From positions 41,962 through 105,961 of the forward strand of contig NZ_NHRJ02000011.1 in assembly GCF_002220865.2 (NCBI RefSeq): a stretch of DNA of 64,000 nucleotides, written 5' to 3'. The notes under the pieces are model-generated. The model saw nothing but the letters and a program-made list of their open reading frames with translations, ran no database searches and was not told the DNA's origin. A program made the position numbers and the translations under genes. The stretch's first letter is position 1. Each line of letters opens with the position of its first letter. This document shows, in pieces, positions 18,344 through 27,459 of this stretch. The stretch is from Paenibacillus xerothermodurans (GTDB lineage Bacteria; Bacillota; Bacilli; Paenibacillales; NBRC-103111).

Positions 18344-18745
18344 ATGGAATACTCAACTTTCGGAAGACACGTTGCTGTAGATACTTGGGGGGTCGACTTT
18401 GATCTTCTCAACAATGCAGAATGGTTACAAGCCCAAATGGTAGAAGCTGCTGAAGCATGTGGGGCCACCGTAATGTCGGTGCAATCCAAACAATTTGAAC
18501 CACAAGGTGCAACAGTTCTCGTATTATTGTCGGAAAGTCATCTCTCCATTCATACTTATCCTGAGAAAGGTTTCGCTGCATTAGATTGTTACACTTGCGG
18601 TGAAACAGTTGATCCGCAGTTGGCTATCGACTATATGGTTTCCGTGCTGAAACCTGAGACGACGCACGCGAAGAAGCTTGTCCGCGGCATGGGTGAACTT
18701 GTTGTGGAGACACCGGAAATTAAACAAGTACAGTTCACGAAATAA
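18344..18745 (+). CDS. speD: S-adenosylmethionine decarboxylase proenzyme
   Basis: Makes decarboxylated SAM, the aminopropyl donor for spermidine. The 133-residue proenzyme is of the short prokaryotic class. The self-cleavage site lies in LLSESHLSIHTYPEKG: Glu64-Ser65 is the expected cleavage point, with Ser65 becoming the pyruvoyl cofactor. The CYTCGE segment holds the proton-donor Cys. The start follows AGGAAGGGGGA. It is a single-gene unit between two terminators with a structured leader. Confidence 0.95.
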   Translation: MEYSTFGRHVAVDTWGVDFDLLNNAEWLQAQMVEAAEACGATVMSVQSKQFEPQGATVLVLLSESHLSIHTYPEKGFAALDCYTCGETVDPQLAIDYMVSVLKPETTHAKKLVRGMGELVVETPEIKQVQFTK

Positions 18746-18771
18746 ATTAAAGTATCTTTGGATAAAGAATG

Positions 18772-18802
18772 ATAACCACGGAGCTATCCGTGGTTATTTG
18801 TT
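18772..18802 (+). terminator. Intrinsic terminator of speD
   Basis: ATAACCACGGA and TCCGTGGTTAT form a perfect 11-bp stem with a 4-nt loop (GCTA), followed by TTGTT. Confidence 0.8.
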
Positions 18803-18839
18803 ATCTTGCGTCCCCATAGACTATTGAAGTGGAGCTTGG

Positions 18840-19403
18840 ATGTCATTGTCGGGTAGGAACGGGGGCGCACAACAGACAATGAAAAAGGCTAAATTTTTCA
18901 CTTATATACTTATTCTCTTTCTGCTTGGCTGGCCGGCGTATCAGATTTACGGCATGCTCAATCAGCCGTCCCATAAGGAGGACGCGGGAAAGCTGTTGTA
19001 TCAGGTTTCTCTGTTTCAAATGGAGATGCTGGGCAGTTTTTTGCACGACATGGACAAAGCGCAGGACACTGGCCGCTTGGATGCGCTGCGGCAGGCGATT
19101 TACACGGCTAATTTCACACATGAACACCTGGTTCTCGCATATGGTGAAGAAGAGGTGGCACCGCTGCGGGGTCTGTCACAGCTGATGCAGTATGTTGTGC
19201 GACTGCAGATTGGCGGACAGAGGCCGCTAAAAGCAGAGGAAGCACAGACACTGGCGGAGGTTCGGCACCACTATGCTGAGCTGTATGAAGCGTACCGTAA
19301 GCTCATGTCCCCGCGAAATCAAATCGTGGCCTCACAGAATGAGAAGCTCGCAAAGACGGATAAAGCGGTAGCGGATCTGCTCCGCAAAAAGCTTTTGCAA
19401 TAA
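18840..19403 (+). CDS. Membrane-anchored protein of unknown function
   Basis: Predicted 187 residues from ATG 18840 (GGAG at 18831-18834) or 174 from ATG 18879, which would start MKKAKFFTYILILFLLGWP and place the hydrophobic helix at the very N-terminus. The start is undecided. After the anchor the protein is mostly charged and helical (KAEEAQTLAEVRHHYAELYEAYRKL), likely extracytoplasmic. It occupies the position of ysxD in B. subtilis, between engB/ysxC and hemA, but I cannot show homology. Function unknown. Confidence 0.7.
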   Translation: MSLSGRNGGAQQTMKKAKFFTYILILFLLGWPAYQIYGMLNQPSHKEDAGKLLYQVSLFQMEMLGSFLHDMDKAQDTGRLDALRQAIYTANFTHEHLVLAYGEEEVAPLRGLSQLMQYVVRLQIGGQRPLKAEEAQTLAEVRHHYAELYEAYRKLMSPRNQIVASQNEKLAKTDKAVADLLRKKLLQ

Positions 19404-19580
19404 GGTAAGCGGTATGGCAAAAGCAGCGGTTACTCAGGCGCGCGCGCGTGTCACAGTATAATGTAGCGGCCTGCGGTTTAGAATAAACAAGTGTCTAGGT
19501 ATTTCCTGGACAGCCAGCTTTTTGCTCAGCTGCGCATTCACAGTTTATACAAAAAGTTTGTCGGTCAGCTTGTAATTGTA

Positions 19581-19589
19581 TGCTATAAT
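19581..19589 (+). promoter_or_regulatory. Extended -10 promoter of the hemA operon
   Basis: TGCTATAAT at 19581-19589 is an extended -10 element. No good -35 lies at the normal distance (TTGTCG is 19 bp away). It starts the leader of hemA about 40 bp downstream. Confidence 0.5.
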
Positions 19590-19625
19590 AATTCGAGAAA
19601 TGTTGCGGGGGGCAGGTGATTATCT

Positions 19626-21020
19626 ATGCATATTGTTGTAGCGGGCTTGAATTATCGCACGGCCCCGGTTGCAATCCGTGAAAAGTTTACATTTGCGGAG
19701 CAGGATTTGACACAAGCTTTGATTAAACTGAAAGAGACAAAGAGCGTAATGGAATGTGTCATAGTAGGCACCTGCAACCGCACGGAATTGTATGTAGTGG
19801 TGGATCGTGAAAATCTCTGCGACAACTATCTGCGCGGGTATATCGAGAATTGGTTTGGCGTACCGCGGGAGCAGTTTAGCAAGCATTTATATATTTATGA
19901 GAATGAGAGAGCTATCGATCACCTTTTCCATGTAGCGAGCGGACTCGATTCCATGGTCATTGGCGAAACGCAGATTCTGGGCCAGGTCAAGGATGCATTG
20001 GAGTTAGCCCAGCAGACTAAAACAACCGGTGTTATTCTGAACACGCTGTTCAAGCAGGCGGTAACCATGGCAAAACGGGCTCACACGGAGACCGGTATCG
20101 GGGGGAATCCCGTATCCGTCAGTTACGCTGCTGTAGAGCTTGGTAAACGAATTTTCGGAAGCTATGATCATAAAAAAGTGATGATCATAGGCGCGGGCAA
20201 GATGAGTGAGTTGACGGTTAAGCATTTGTACTCCAACGGAGCGGATAAAGTTATCGTGGTGAACAGAACGCTCAGCCGTGCACAGGAGCTGGCCGGAAAG
20301 TTTCACGGGGTGGCCTGTGCCATGGACAAGCTGCTGGATTACCTGGAGGAAGTCGACATTGTCATCAGCTCCACCGGTTCCGCAGGCTTGGTCCTATCGC
20401 GTGAGCAGGTCGCCGATGCACTGCAAAAACGACGGTCCAGACCTTTGTTCATGATCGATATTGCGGTGCCGCGTGATTTGGATCCGGCTATCGGCGAGCT
20501 GCCGAACGTGTTTTTGTATGATATCGATAATCTGCAGACGATCGTTGACAATCATTTGCAGGAACGGCGTAAAGCAGCCGCACTGATTGAAGAAATGATC
20601 TCCGCAGAGATACAGGCGTTCGAGCAATGGACGAAGACTTTGGGTGTCAGTCCCGTGATTCAAGCCTTACAGAAGAAGGCTAACGCTATTCATGCAGAAA
20701 CTATGGACAGCTTGATGAAGAAGCTGCCGGATTTGGATGAGCGTGAGCTGAAGGTGATTCGCAAGCTAACTAAAAGCATTGTGAATCAGATGCTTCGTGA
20801 CCCGGTGAACCGGATCAAAGAAATGGCAGCCGAGCAGCATGGCGATCAGGCTTTGGAGTATTTCACCAAAATATTTGCGCTTGAGGAGCAATTGGCGGAG
20901 CAGGAGCGTGCGGAGCAAGCCGCGCGGCAGATGGAAGCAGGCAGTACTGAGGTTCGTTGGAAGGAAGATTTGATCACAAACGTTACATTGAATCCTGCCG
21001 ATGCCTTGGCCAAATCGTAA
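19626..21020 (+). CDS. hemA: Glutamyl-tRNA reductase
   Basis: First enzyme of C5 tetrapyrrole synthesis, reducing Glu-tRNA to glutamate-1-semialdehyde with NADPH. The 464-residue protein has catalytic Cys50 in GTCNRTELY, the GETQILGQVK signature, a Rossmann NADPH site (MIIGAGKMSE) and a C-terminal helical dimerisation domain. ATG 19626 follows a G-rich ribosome-binding site (GGGGGGCAGGTG). It heads a run of six co-directional genes to hemB. Confidence 0.96.
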   Translation: MHIVVAGLNYRTAPVAIREKFTFAEQDLTQALIKLKETKSVMECVIVGTCNRTELYVVVDRENLCDNYLRGYIENWFGVPREQFSKHLYIYENERAIDHLFHVASGLDSMVIGETQILGQVKDALELAQQTKTTGVILNTLFKQAVTMAKRAHTETGIGGNPVSVSYAAVELGKRIFGSYDHKKVMIIGAGKMSELTVKHLYSNGADKVIVVNRTLSRAQELAGKFHGVACAMDKLLDYLEEVDIVISSTGSAGLVLSREQVADALQKRRSRPLFMIDIAVPRDLDPAIGELPNVFLYDIDNLQTIVDNHLQERRKAAALIEEMISAEIQAFEQWTKTLGVSPVIQALQKKANAIHAETMDSLMKKLPDLDERELKVIRKLTKSIVNQMLRDPVNRIKEMAAEQHGDQALEYFTKIFALEEQLAEQERAEQAARQMEAGSTEVRWKEDLITNVTLNPADALAKS

Positions 21021-21041
21021 TCGGAAGAGGTGCCTTGGTCA

Positions 21042-21866
21042 ATGGTTACGAAAAGCTGGCTGTATGATGTTATACTATATATATACGCCCTGAGCCTCCT
21101 GTTTTACTTCTCGGACTTTATCGGACCGAATCGAAGTGCAAAACGGATGGGCGCAGGGTTACTTTCTTTTGTATGGGTTTTGCAAACCGCTTATTTAATC
21201 TACAACCTGGTGGTGCACAACCGCACGGCGGCCTATTCACTGTTTGAGACACTATTTATGTTATCATGGTTACTCGTAACGGTGTCTCTGATCGTAAACC
21301 GGTTTTTTCGGATTGAACTGTTTGTGTTTCTTGTGAATGTTATAGGATTTGCTGTGTTGGCGCTGAATTTTTTCAGCAATCCTAATGTATCGCCGACGCT
21401 CGCTTCATGGAAGATTAATGATGAATTATTGTTTATACATGTAAGCCTGTCAATCGCAGGATACACGGCGTTTGCCGTTGCAGCTGTTTTTTCAGGGATG
21501 TACTTGTTTTTGCACCGCCAGCTGAAGGAGAAAAAGTGGTCGAAGCTGATGCAGCGGCTGCCCAGCTTGGATAAAACGGATCACTATGCATATGTTTCGG
21601 TCATTCTGGGAGCACCGCTGTTGCTCCTTGGAATCTCATTGGGGATTGTGTGGATCGCGCTGGAGGGAGATATGGCGTTATTCTTCGATCCTAAAGTGAT
21701 TAACTCTTGGTTCGTCCTTTTAGTTTATATCTTCTATTTGTTTCAACGGCTCGTGTTGCATACACCGGGAAATAAATTGGCGATGTGGAATCTGGCCGCA
21801 TTTTTCATCATGGCATTGAATGTGGTGTTCGCCAATTTTTACTCTACGTTCCATCAATGGTCCTGA
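21042..21866 (+). CDS. hemX: HemX-type cytochrome c assembly family membrane protein
   Basis: Integral membrane protein of 274 residues with about eight hydrophobic helices, of the CcsA/HemX family. In B. subtilis HemX lowers the cellular level of HemA. Helix-rich segments include SWLLVTVSLIV, FVFLVNVIGFAVLAL and AFFIMALNVVFANF, and there are histidines at helix ends. ATG 21042 is preferred over GTG 21030 because AAGAGGTG lies just before it. It starts 22 bp after hemA, matching the hemA-hemX order in Bacillus. Confidence 0.9.
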   Translation: MVTKSWLYDVILYIYALSLLFYFSDFIGPNRSAKRMGAGLLSFVWVLQTAYLIYNLVVHNRTAAYSLFETLFMLSWLLVTVSLIVNRFFRIELFVFLVNVIGFAVLALNFFSNPNVSPTLASWKINDELLFIHVSLSIAGYTAFAVAAVFSGMYLFLHRQLKEKKWSKLMQRLPSLDKTDHYAYVSVILGAPLLLLGISLGIVWIALEGDMALFFDPKVINSWFVLLVYIFYLFQRLVLHTPGNKLAMWNLAAFFIMALNVVFANFYSTFHQWS

Positions 21867-21913
21867 TCTGTTCTGTGAATTTTCGCAGCTAGTATGTTAG
21901 AGGAGGGGCGGAA

Positions 21914-22642
21914 TTGATAGAACGGACACACAAAAACTACTATCCGCTGATGCTCGATTTGGCGGGACAGCCGTGTGTCATTATCGGCGGCGGTCTCGTG
22001 GCCGAGCGTAAAGCGGAGGCATTGATAGATGCAGGTGCGGCGGTGACCGTGATCAGCCGGGCGTGGACGCCACGGCTGGAGCAATGGAGCCGTGACGGGC
22101 TGGTCTCGCTAGTTCGCCAGAGTTATGAGCCTGGCATGACGCAATTGGAGAATGCCCTGCTGGTTTTTGCCGCAACTGATCAAGCGCCGGTGAATTCGGC
22201 GGTCCGTTTGGAAGCGCAGGGGATGGGTAAGCTGGTTAGTGTGGCCGATGATCCGCTGCATAGTGGTTTTATCGTACCTGCCGTGGTGCGCAGGGGCAAG
22301 CTGGTCATTGCCGTTTCGACGGGTGGTGCCAGCCCTCTCGTTGCCAAGCGGGTGCGGGAGGAATTGGAGCGCACGTTCGGCGCTGAATATGAGGAGTATC
22401 TGGATCTGCTGCAAGAGCTCCGTGTACAGATACAATCGAGCGTGCGCGAGGCCGCTTATCGCCAGCAAATGTTCAAAGCGATGCTGGAGTGGCAGCTGCT
22501 TGATTGGATTCGGTCAGGACGGTTGGATAGCTTCATCAAGGGACAGATGATAGAGCGGATAAAGGTTGATCCCACTGTAAGCGGAATAGAGCGGCTGGGA
22601 GTTTGGCTAAGAGAAATGGCAGACGAAAACGGTGAGACATGA
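21914..22642 (+). CDS. Precorrin-2 dehydrogenase / sirohydrochlorin ferrochelatase family
   Basis: Catalyses NAD-dependent oxidation of precorrin-2 to sirohydrochlorin on the way to siroheme, possibly also iron insertion as in yeast Met8p. The 242-residue protein shows the family start YYPLMLDLAGQPCVIIGGGLVAERK in pieces: the GGGLVAERK Rossmann motif, FAATDQAPVN and STGGASPLVAKRVRE. The start is TTG 21914 behind AGGAGGGG. It is an insertion into the Bacillus-type hemAXCDB order and pairs functionally with the CobA domain encoded two genes later. The B. subtilis counterpart is YlnF. Confidence 0.9.
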   Translation: MIERTHKNYYPLMLDLAGQPCVIIGGGLVAERKAEALIDAGAAVTVISRAWTPRLEQWSRDGLVSLVRQSYEPGMTQLENALLVFAATDQAPVNSAVRLEAQGMGKLVSVADDPLHSGFIVPAVVRRGKLVIAVSTGGASPLVAKRVREELERTFGAEYEEYLDLLQELRVQIQSSVREAAYRQQMFKAMLEWQLLDWIRSGRLDSFIKGQMIERIKVDPTVSGIERLGVWLREMADENGET

Positions 22643-22678
22643 GAGCAATTTACATACACCGGGGAAAGGGAGGATGGC

Positions 22679-23617
22679 ATGCGTAAGATTGTAGTGGGAA
22701 CGAGACAGAGTGCGCTAGCGCTCACACAGACAGGCCAAGTGGTTGATCACTTGCGCGAGCTGTGTCGGAAGCATGGCATTGCATGCGAATTCGAACTGAG
22801 AAAAATTGTGACCAAAGGAGACCGCATTTTGGACGTTACTTTGTCCAAGGTAGGCGGCAAAGGCTTATTCGTGAAGGAGATCGAGCAGGCATTGCTCGAT
22901 GGAGAGATTGATCTGGCCGTACACAGCATGAAGGACATGCCCTGGGAACTGCCGGAAGGGCTTGTTATCGGTGCGGTGCCGCTGCGTGAAGATCCGCGGG
23001 ATTGCCTCATCACGCGCGGTGCCGCCGGCATCGACGAGCTGCCTCCCGGGGCGAAGGTGGGCACGAGCAGCTTGCGGCGTTCATGCCAGCTGCAGCACCA
23101 CCGCCCCGACCTGCGGATTGAGTCGATGCGAGGAAATATTGATTCGAGGCTGAAGAAGCTCGAATCCGAAGGCTTCGATGCGATACTGCTGGCCGCCGCC
23201 GGTCTGCGGCGGATTGGCTGGGAGGATCGCATCAGCGCTTATTTGCCGCCCGAGGTCTGCCTTCCTGCCGTAGGGCAGGGTGCGCTCTGCGTCGAATGCA
23301 GGGGCGGCGATGATTTCGTGCTTGAGCTGCTCAAGCACTACAGCGACGCGCCGACGACCTTGGCTGTCGCGGCGGAGCGCAGCTTCCTTGGCAGACTCAA
23401 CGGCGGCTGCCAGGTGCCGATCGGAGCCTACGCCACAATAGCCGGCAAAGGCGCGAACGCCACGATCACGTTGACGGGCATGGTTGGCTCGCCGGACGGC
23501 GAGCGCATGCTCAAGGAAACGATGATCGGAACTGATCCGATCAAGCTCGGCCAGGAGTTAGCGGACGTACTGATTGCGCAGGGCGCCGCGGACATTCTGG
23601 CCAAGGTGAGGGGTTGA
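22679..23617 (+). CDS. hemC: Porphobilinogen deaminase (hydroxymethylbilane synthase)
   Basis: Polymerises four porphobilinogens into hydroxymethylbilane. The 312-residue protein starts KIVVGTRQSALAL, has the substrate-binding DLAVHSMKDMP and RRSCQLQHHRPDL segments, and the dipyrromethane cofactor Cys in NGGCQVPIGAY. The start follows GGGAGG. The second half of the gene is noticeably more GC-rich than its neighbours. Its stop overlaps or nearly overlaps the next start, indicating coupled translation. Confidence 0.96.
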   Translation: MRKIVVGTRQSALALTQTGQVVDHLRELCRKHGIACEFELRKIVTKGDRILDVTLSKVGGKGLFVKEIEQALLDGEIDLAVHSMKDMPWELPEGLVIGAVPLREDPRDCLITRGAAGIDELPPGAKVGTSSLRRSCQLQHHRPDLRIESMRGNIDSRLKKLESEGFDAILLAAAGLRRIGWEDRISAYLPPEVCLPAVGQGALCVECRGGDDFVLELLKHYSDAPTTLAVAAERSFLGRLNGGCQVPIGAYATIAGKGANATITLTGMVGSPDGERMLKETMIGTDPIKLGQELADVLIAQGAADILAKVRG

Positions 23618-23622
23618 GGATT

Positions 23623-25179
23623 GTGGACAAAGGCGTCGTATATCTCGTAGGGGCCGGGCCAGGCGATCCGAAGCTGATTACAATTCGTGGGCTTCAGGCT
23701 GTCGAACGGGCCGATGTGGTCGTATACGATCGTTTGGCAAGTCCGCGGCTTCTAAAACATATGAAGCCGGGCGCGGAGAAAATTTTTGTCGGCAAGCTGC
23801 CGGATAAACATATGCTTAAGCAGGAGGAAATTAACCAACTGCTTGTTGATTTAGCTTTACAAGGAAAAACCGTCACCCGGTTAAAAGGGGGCGACCCGAG
23901 CGTATTCGGACGCGTGGGTGAGGAAGCGGAGCTTTTGGCGGAACATGGCATCCGGTTCGAAATTGTGCCGGGTATTACTTCTGCCATCGCAGTGCCGGCT
24001 TACGCGGGCATTCCTGTCACACATCGGGACTTTACCTCCTCATTCTCCATCGTCACGGGGCATGAATATCAGAATAAGACGTATAGCAATGTGAACTGGG
24101 AGAACTTGTCGCAGGCGTCGGGAACACTCATTTTTCTAATGGGCGTAGCCAACTTGGAATTCATCTGCAATAGGTTGATCGACGGCGGCAAGCTGCCAAC
24201 CACACCGGTGGCTCTAATCCGTTGGGGTACATGGATGGAGCAGGAGACTCTCACGGGCACTCTCATCAACATTGTGGCAAAAGTGAAAGCAGCCAACTTC
24301 CAGTCTCCTGCGGTGATCATCGTAGGCGATGTCGTACGGCTGCGTGAAAAGCTTGCTTGGTTCGAGAAAAAGCCACTGTTCGGCCGACGTATTCTCGTTA
24401 CGCGTGCCCGTAGTCAGGCAAGTGAACTTGTGAACCAAATCGAGGACTTGGGCGGCGAAGCTGTAGAGTTTCCGGTCATTCGGATACAGCCTCCATCCAA
24501 GCCAGACGCCAAAGAGGCATTGGCTGCCGCACTCCGCCATCTAGCAGATTATAACTGGGTACTATTCACGAGTGTGAATGGCGTGGAGCATTTCTTTCAC
24601 CAGCTTCGCCACCACCGGATCGATGTGCGTGGTCTTGCCGGCGCCCGCGTGGCGGCGGTTGGCCCGAAAACTTCAGAAGCCCTTGAACGGTATGGTATAT
24701 TTGCAGAAGCACTGCCTGCGAAATTTCAAGGCGATGAGCTGCTGGCTGCGATTCAGGCAGAACTAAAGCCGGGGCAGCGGGCACTGCTGCCAACCGCGGA
24801 TATAGCCAAGGAATATTTGCCTGCCAAGCTTCGGCAGATGGGGCTGGAAGTCACGGAAGTGGATGTGTATGAGACGGTTTTGGAGACAAGCGGGGGAGCG
24901 GATGTAATCGAGCTGCTGCGGCAAAGAGCCATTCATATTATTACTTTTACCAGCTCATCCACAGTAACCAATCTGCTGCGCGCTCTGACAGAGCTTGGGG
25001 CAGATGATGCTTTAGACCTTCTCAAACCTTGTCAGATTGCATGCATTGGGCCTATGACGGCTCGAACTGCAACAGACGCGGGATTGTCCGTCGATTTCAT
25101 GCCGGATGAGGCCACCGTGAATGCACTGGTAAAAAGCTTATATATCAAGCACAGCAATGATCGCTTTTACAATATATAA
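23623..25179 (+). CDS. cobA/hemD: Fusion of uroporphyrinogen-III C-methyltransferase (CobA) and uroporphyrinogen-III synthase (HemD)
   Basis: Bifunctional protein of 518 residues. Residues 1 to about 245 are a SAM-dependent CobA domain: [23 protein letters not shown] and [19 protein letters not shown]. From about residue 250, after a short linker, [16 protein letters not shown] starts a HemD domain with [14 protein letters not shown] and [13 protein letters not shown]. HemD cyclises hydroxymethylbilane to uroporphyrinogen III; CobA diverts that product to siroheme. GTG 23623 is chosen for its spacing from GGTGAGGGG; TTG 23614, inside the hemC stop, is the alternative. The domain order is CobA first. 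Confidence 0.93.
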   Translation: MDKGVVYLVGAGPGDPKLITIRGLQAVERADVVVYDRLASPRLLKHMKPGAEKIFVGKLPDKHMLKQEEINQLLVDLALQGKTVTRLKGGDPSVFGRVGEEAELLAEHGIRFEIVPGITSAIAVPAYAGIPVTHRDFTSSFSIVTGHEYQNKTYSNVNWENLSQASGTLIFLMGVANLEFICNRLIDGGKLPTTPVALIRWGTWMEQETLTGTLINIVAKVKAANFQSPAVIIVGDVVRLREKLAWFEKKPLFGRRILVTRARSQASELVNQIEDLGGEAVEFPVIRIQPPSKPDAKEALAAALRHLADYNWVLFTSVNGVEHFFHQLRHHRIDVRGLAGARVAAVGPKTSEALERYGIFAEALPAKFQGDELLAAIQAELKPGQRALLPTADIAKEYLPAKLRQMGLEVTEVDVYETVLETSGGADVIELLRQRAIHIITFTSSSTVTNLLRALTELGADDALDLLKPCQIACIGPMTARTATDAGLSVDFMPDEATVNALVKSLYIKHSNDRFYNI

Positions 25180-25199
25180 CCAACATGGAGGGGAGTCGT

Positions 25200-26198
25200 A
25201 TGAGTTTTCCAATCGTTCGCAATCGGAGATTGCGCGGTTCCAACGCACTGCGCAGCTTGGTGAGAGAGACAAATATCACGGTAAATGATCTAATCTATCC
25301 TATTTTCGTTACCCACGGCACGAATATCAAGGAAGAGATCCCTTCTATGCCCGGCGTGTACCATTGGTCAATGGACCGCTTGGACGAAGAAATTCACGAA
25401 GTCGTCGCTCTAGGTATTCAAGCCGTGCTGTTGTTCGGCGTGCCTGAGCGTAAGGATGCCCATGGCAGCTCGGCTTATGACCCGAACGGCATCGTTCAAC
25501 AGGCTACCCGCCGCGTGAAGGAGCTCTATCCGGATCTGCTGGTCATAGCTGACACCTGCCTTTGCCAGTTTACAGACCACGGCCATTGCGGCGTGGTTCA
25601 CCTCGATGAGAAAACGCAGCGCGCGGAAGTGATCAACGATGCCTCCTTGGAGCTGCTTGTGCAAACGGCAGTATCCCAAGCTGAGGCGGGCGCGGATATC
25701 ATTGCACCTTCCAACATGATGGACGGCTTTGTCGACGCGATCCGGCACGGTCTGGATGAGGCTGGCTTCGAGCAGGTGCCTATCATGTCCTATTCGGTGA
25801 AATATGCTTCCGCCTACTACGGTCCGTTCCGCGATGCAGCGCATTCCGCCCCGCAGTACGGCGACCGTAAAACGTACCAGATGGACCCGGCCAACGCTCG
25901 TGAGGCGTTGCGCGAAGCGGAATCCGATGTGGCCGAAGGCGCGGATTTCTTGATGGTAAAGCCTGCTTTAGCATACATGGACATGATCCGCACCCTGCGC
26001 GATCAGTTTGATTTACCGCTGGTGGCTTACAATGTGAGTGCCGAGTATTCTATGGTCAAGGCTGCGGCGATGAAGGGCTGGATCGATGAGCGCGCGATCG
26101 TCATGGAAACTATGATAGGTTTTAAGCGCGCAGGCGCAGACCTGATAATCACTTATTTCGCCAAGGACGTAGCCGCATGGCTGCGCGAGGAGCGTTGA
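25200..26198 (+). CDS. hemB: Delta-aminolevulinic acid dehydratase (porphobilinogen synthase)
   Basis: Condenses two 5-aminolevulinates to porphobilinogen. The 332-residue protein has the Cys-rich zinc site [14 protein letters not shown], the two Schiff-base lysine regions ([18 protein letters not shown] and [13 protein letters not shown]) and the family start [13 protein letters not shown] 25200 follows GGAGGGG; an in-frame ATG at 25185 would swallow that site. It is the last gene of the hemA operon, closed by a terminator. Confidence 0.96.
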   Translation: MSFPIVRNRRLRGSNALRSLVRETNITVNDLIYPIFVTHGTNIKEEIPSMPGVYHWSMDRLDEEIHEVVALGIQAVLLFGVPERKDAHGSSAYDPNGIVQQATRRVKELYPDLLVIADTCLCQFTDHGHCGVVHLDEKTQRAEVINDASLELLVQTAVSQAEAGADIIAPSNMMDGFVDAIRHGLDEAGFEQVPIMSYSVKYASAYYGPFRDAAHSAPQYGDRKTYQMDPANAREALREAESDVAEGADFLMVKPALAYMDMIRTLRDQFDLPLVAYNVSAEYSMVKAAAMKGWIDERAIVMETMIGFKRAGADLIITYFAKDVAAWLREER

Positions 26199-26239
26199 AG
26201 CCTCTGTCAGCTCCATTTAGGCACTTTCTAGAGACTCTG

Positions 26240-26266
26240 ACCTAGCGCGCATTGTGCTAGGTTTTG
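26240..26266 (+). terminator. Intrinsic terminator after hemB
   Basis: ACCTAGC (26240-26246) pairs with GCTAGGT (26256-26262), continuing into TTTTG. Confidence 0.7.
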
Positions 26267-26324
26267 CTATATCTGCGGACCCGGTTCTTGTCATACTTTT
26301 GTCGGAATCTATAGGGGGTTCCGG

Positions 26325-26353
26325 TTGTTAGCGGTTCCCAAATAGGGCATAAT
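26325..26353 (+). promoter_or_regulatory. Sigma-A promoter of hemE
   Basis: TTGTTA (26325-26330), 17-bp spacer, CATAAT (26348-26353), 42 bp upstream of the hemE ATG. It makes hemE-hemH a separate unit from hemA-hemB. Confidence 0.6.
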
Positions 26354-26394
26354 ATGATTAGACAAGAGGAAGTTTACGGAAATGAGGAATACGG

Positions 26395-27453
26395 ATGAAT
26401 TATAACGATACGTTTATTAAAGCGTGCAAGCGGGAGCCCGTCGACGCGCTGCCTGTTTGGTATATGCGGCAGGCGGGGCGTTACGATCCGGATTATCGTA
26501 AAATTAAGGAGAAATACAGTCTGCTTGAAATTTGTCAGCAGCCTGAGCTCGCAGCGGAAGTCACGATGATGCCGGTGAAGAAGCTGGGCGTGGATGCGGC
26601 TATTTTATACTCGGATATTATGAACCCGGTCGCTTCTATCGGTATTGATTTTGATATTGTCAAAAACATAGGGCCCGTGATCCACAATCCTATCCAATCT
26701 GCTGCGGACGTTGAGACACTGCGCCCGATTCAGGTAGACAAGGACCTGTCACACATTATCAAAACAATCGAAATCCTCTCAGGCGAGCTCAAGGTTCCGT
26801 TAATTACGTTCGCCGGCGCTCCATTCACCATAGCGAGCTACTTGATTGAAGGAAAACCAAGTAAAAGCTACATCCGTACCAAAACGCTAATGTACAGCGA
26901 ACCAGGCATCTGGTTCAAACTGATGGATAAGCTCGGCGACATGGTGATTACCTATTTGAAAGCTCATATTGCGGCCGGGGCAAAAGCGGTGCAATTGTTT
27001 GACAGCTGGGTAGGCGCTTTGTCGCCGAATGATTTTAAGCGGTATGTGCTGCCGACCGTGAAGCGCATTTTCGCTGAACTTAAGGCTCTGGAGCAGCCTA
27101 AAATATACTTTCCGGGCGTGAGTTCCGGAGAATTGCTGCCGCTCTTAGGTGACATTGATGCGGACGTGATAGGGCTCGACTGGCGTGTGTCCATCGCAGA
27201 AGGCCGCAGAAGGGTAGGTCCGAACTACGCAGTTCAGGGCAATCTCGATCCCTATGTGCTAACCGCACCCATGCAGGTAATCCAGGAGCAGGCCAAATCT
27301 ATTATCGACGAGGGCATCCAACAGCCCGGCTATATATTCAATTTGGGACATGGACTATTTCCCGAGGCTTCTCTTGAAAAACTGCGCGAGCTGACGGAAT
27401 TCATTCATTCCTATTCCAGAGTTGCGCTAGCTAAAACGAGTCAGAAAGGGTGA
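26395..27453 (+). CDS. hemE: Uroporphyrinogen decarboxylase
   Basis: Removes the four acetate carboxyls of uroporphyrinogen III to give coproporphyrinogen III. The 352-residue protein has the invariant PVWYMRQAGRYDPDYR substrate-binding start, the catalytic Asp region ILYSDIMNP, and FNLGHGLFPEASLEKL near the C-terminus. In B. subtilis hemE lies in a separate hemEHY operon; here hemE and hemH lie between hemB and hemL. The ribosome-binding site is a weak GAGGAA. Confidence 0.96.
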   Translation: MNYNDTFIKACKREPVDALPVWYMRQAGRYDPDYRKIKEKYSLLEICQQPELAAEVTMMPVKKLGVDAAILYSDIMNPVASIGIDFDIVKNIGPVIHNPIQSAADVETLRPIQVDKDLSHIIKTIEILSGELKVPLITFAGAPFTIASYLIEGKPSKSYIRTKTLMYSEPGIWFKLMDKLGDMVITYLKAHIAAGAKAVQLFDSWVGALSPNDFKRYVLPTVKRIFAELKALEQPKIYFPGVSSGELLPLLGDIDADVIGLDWRVSIAEGRRRVGPNYAVQGNLDPYVLTAPMQVIQEQAKSIIDEGIQQPGYIFNLGHGLFPEASLEKLRELTEFIHSYSRVALAKTSQKG

Positions 27454-27459
27454 TACAAC

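Noticed and set aside
19437..19453. GCGCGCGCGCG run before hemA as a special element
   Set aside because: Short alternating CG runs also occur near 11490 and 13835; nothing links them to function.
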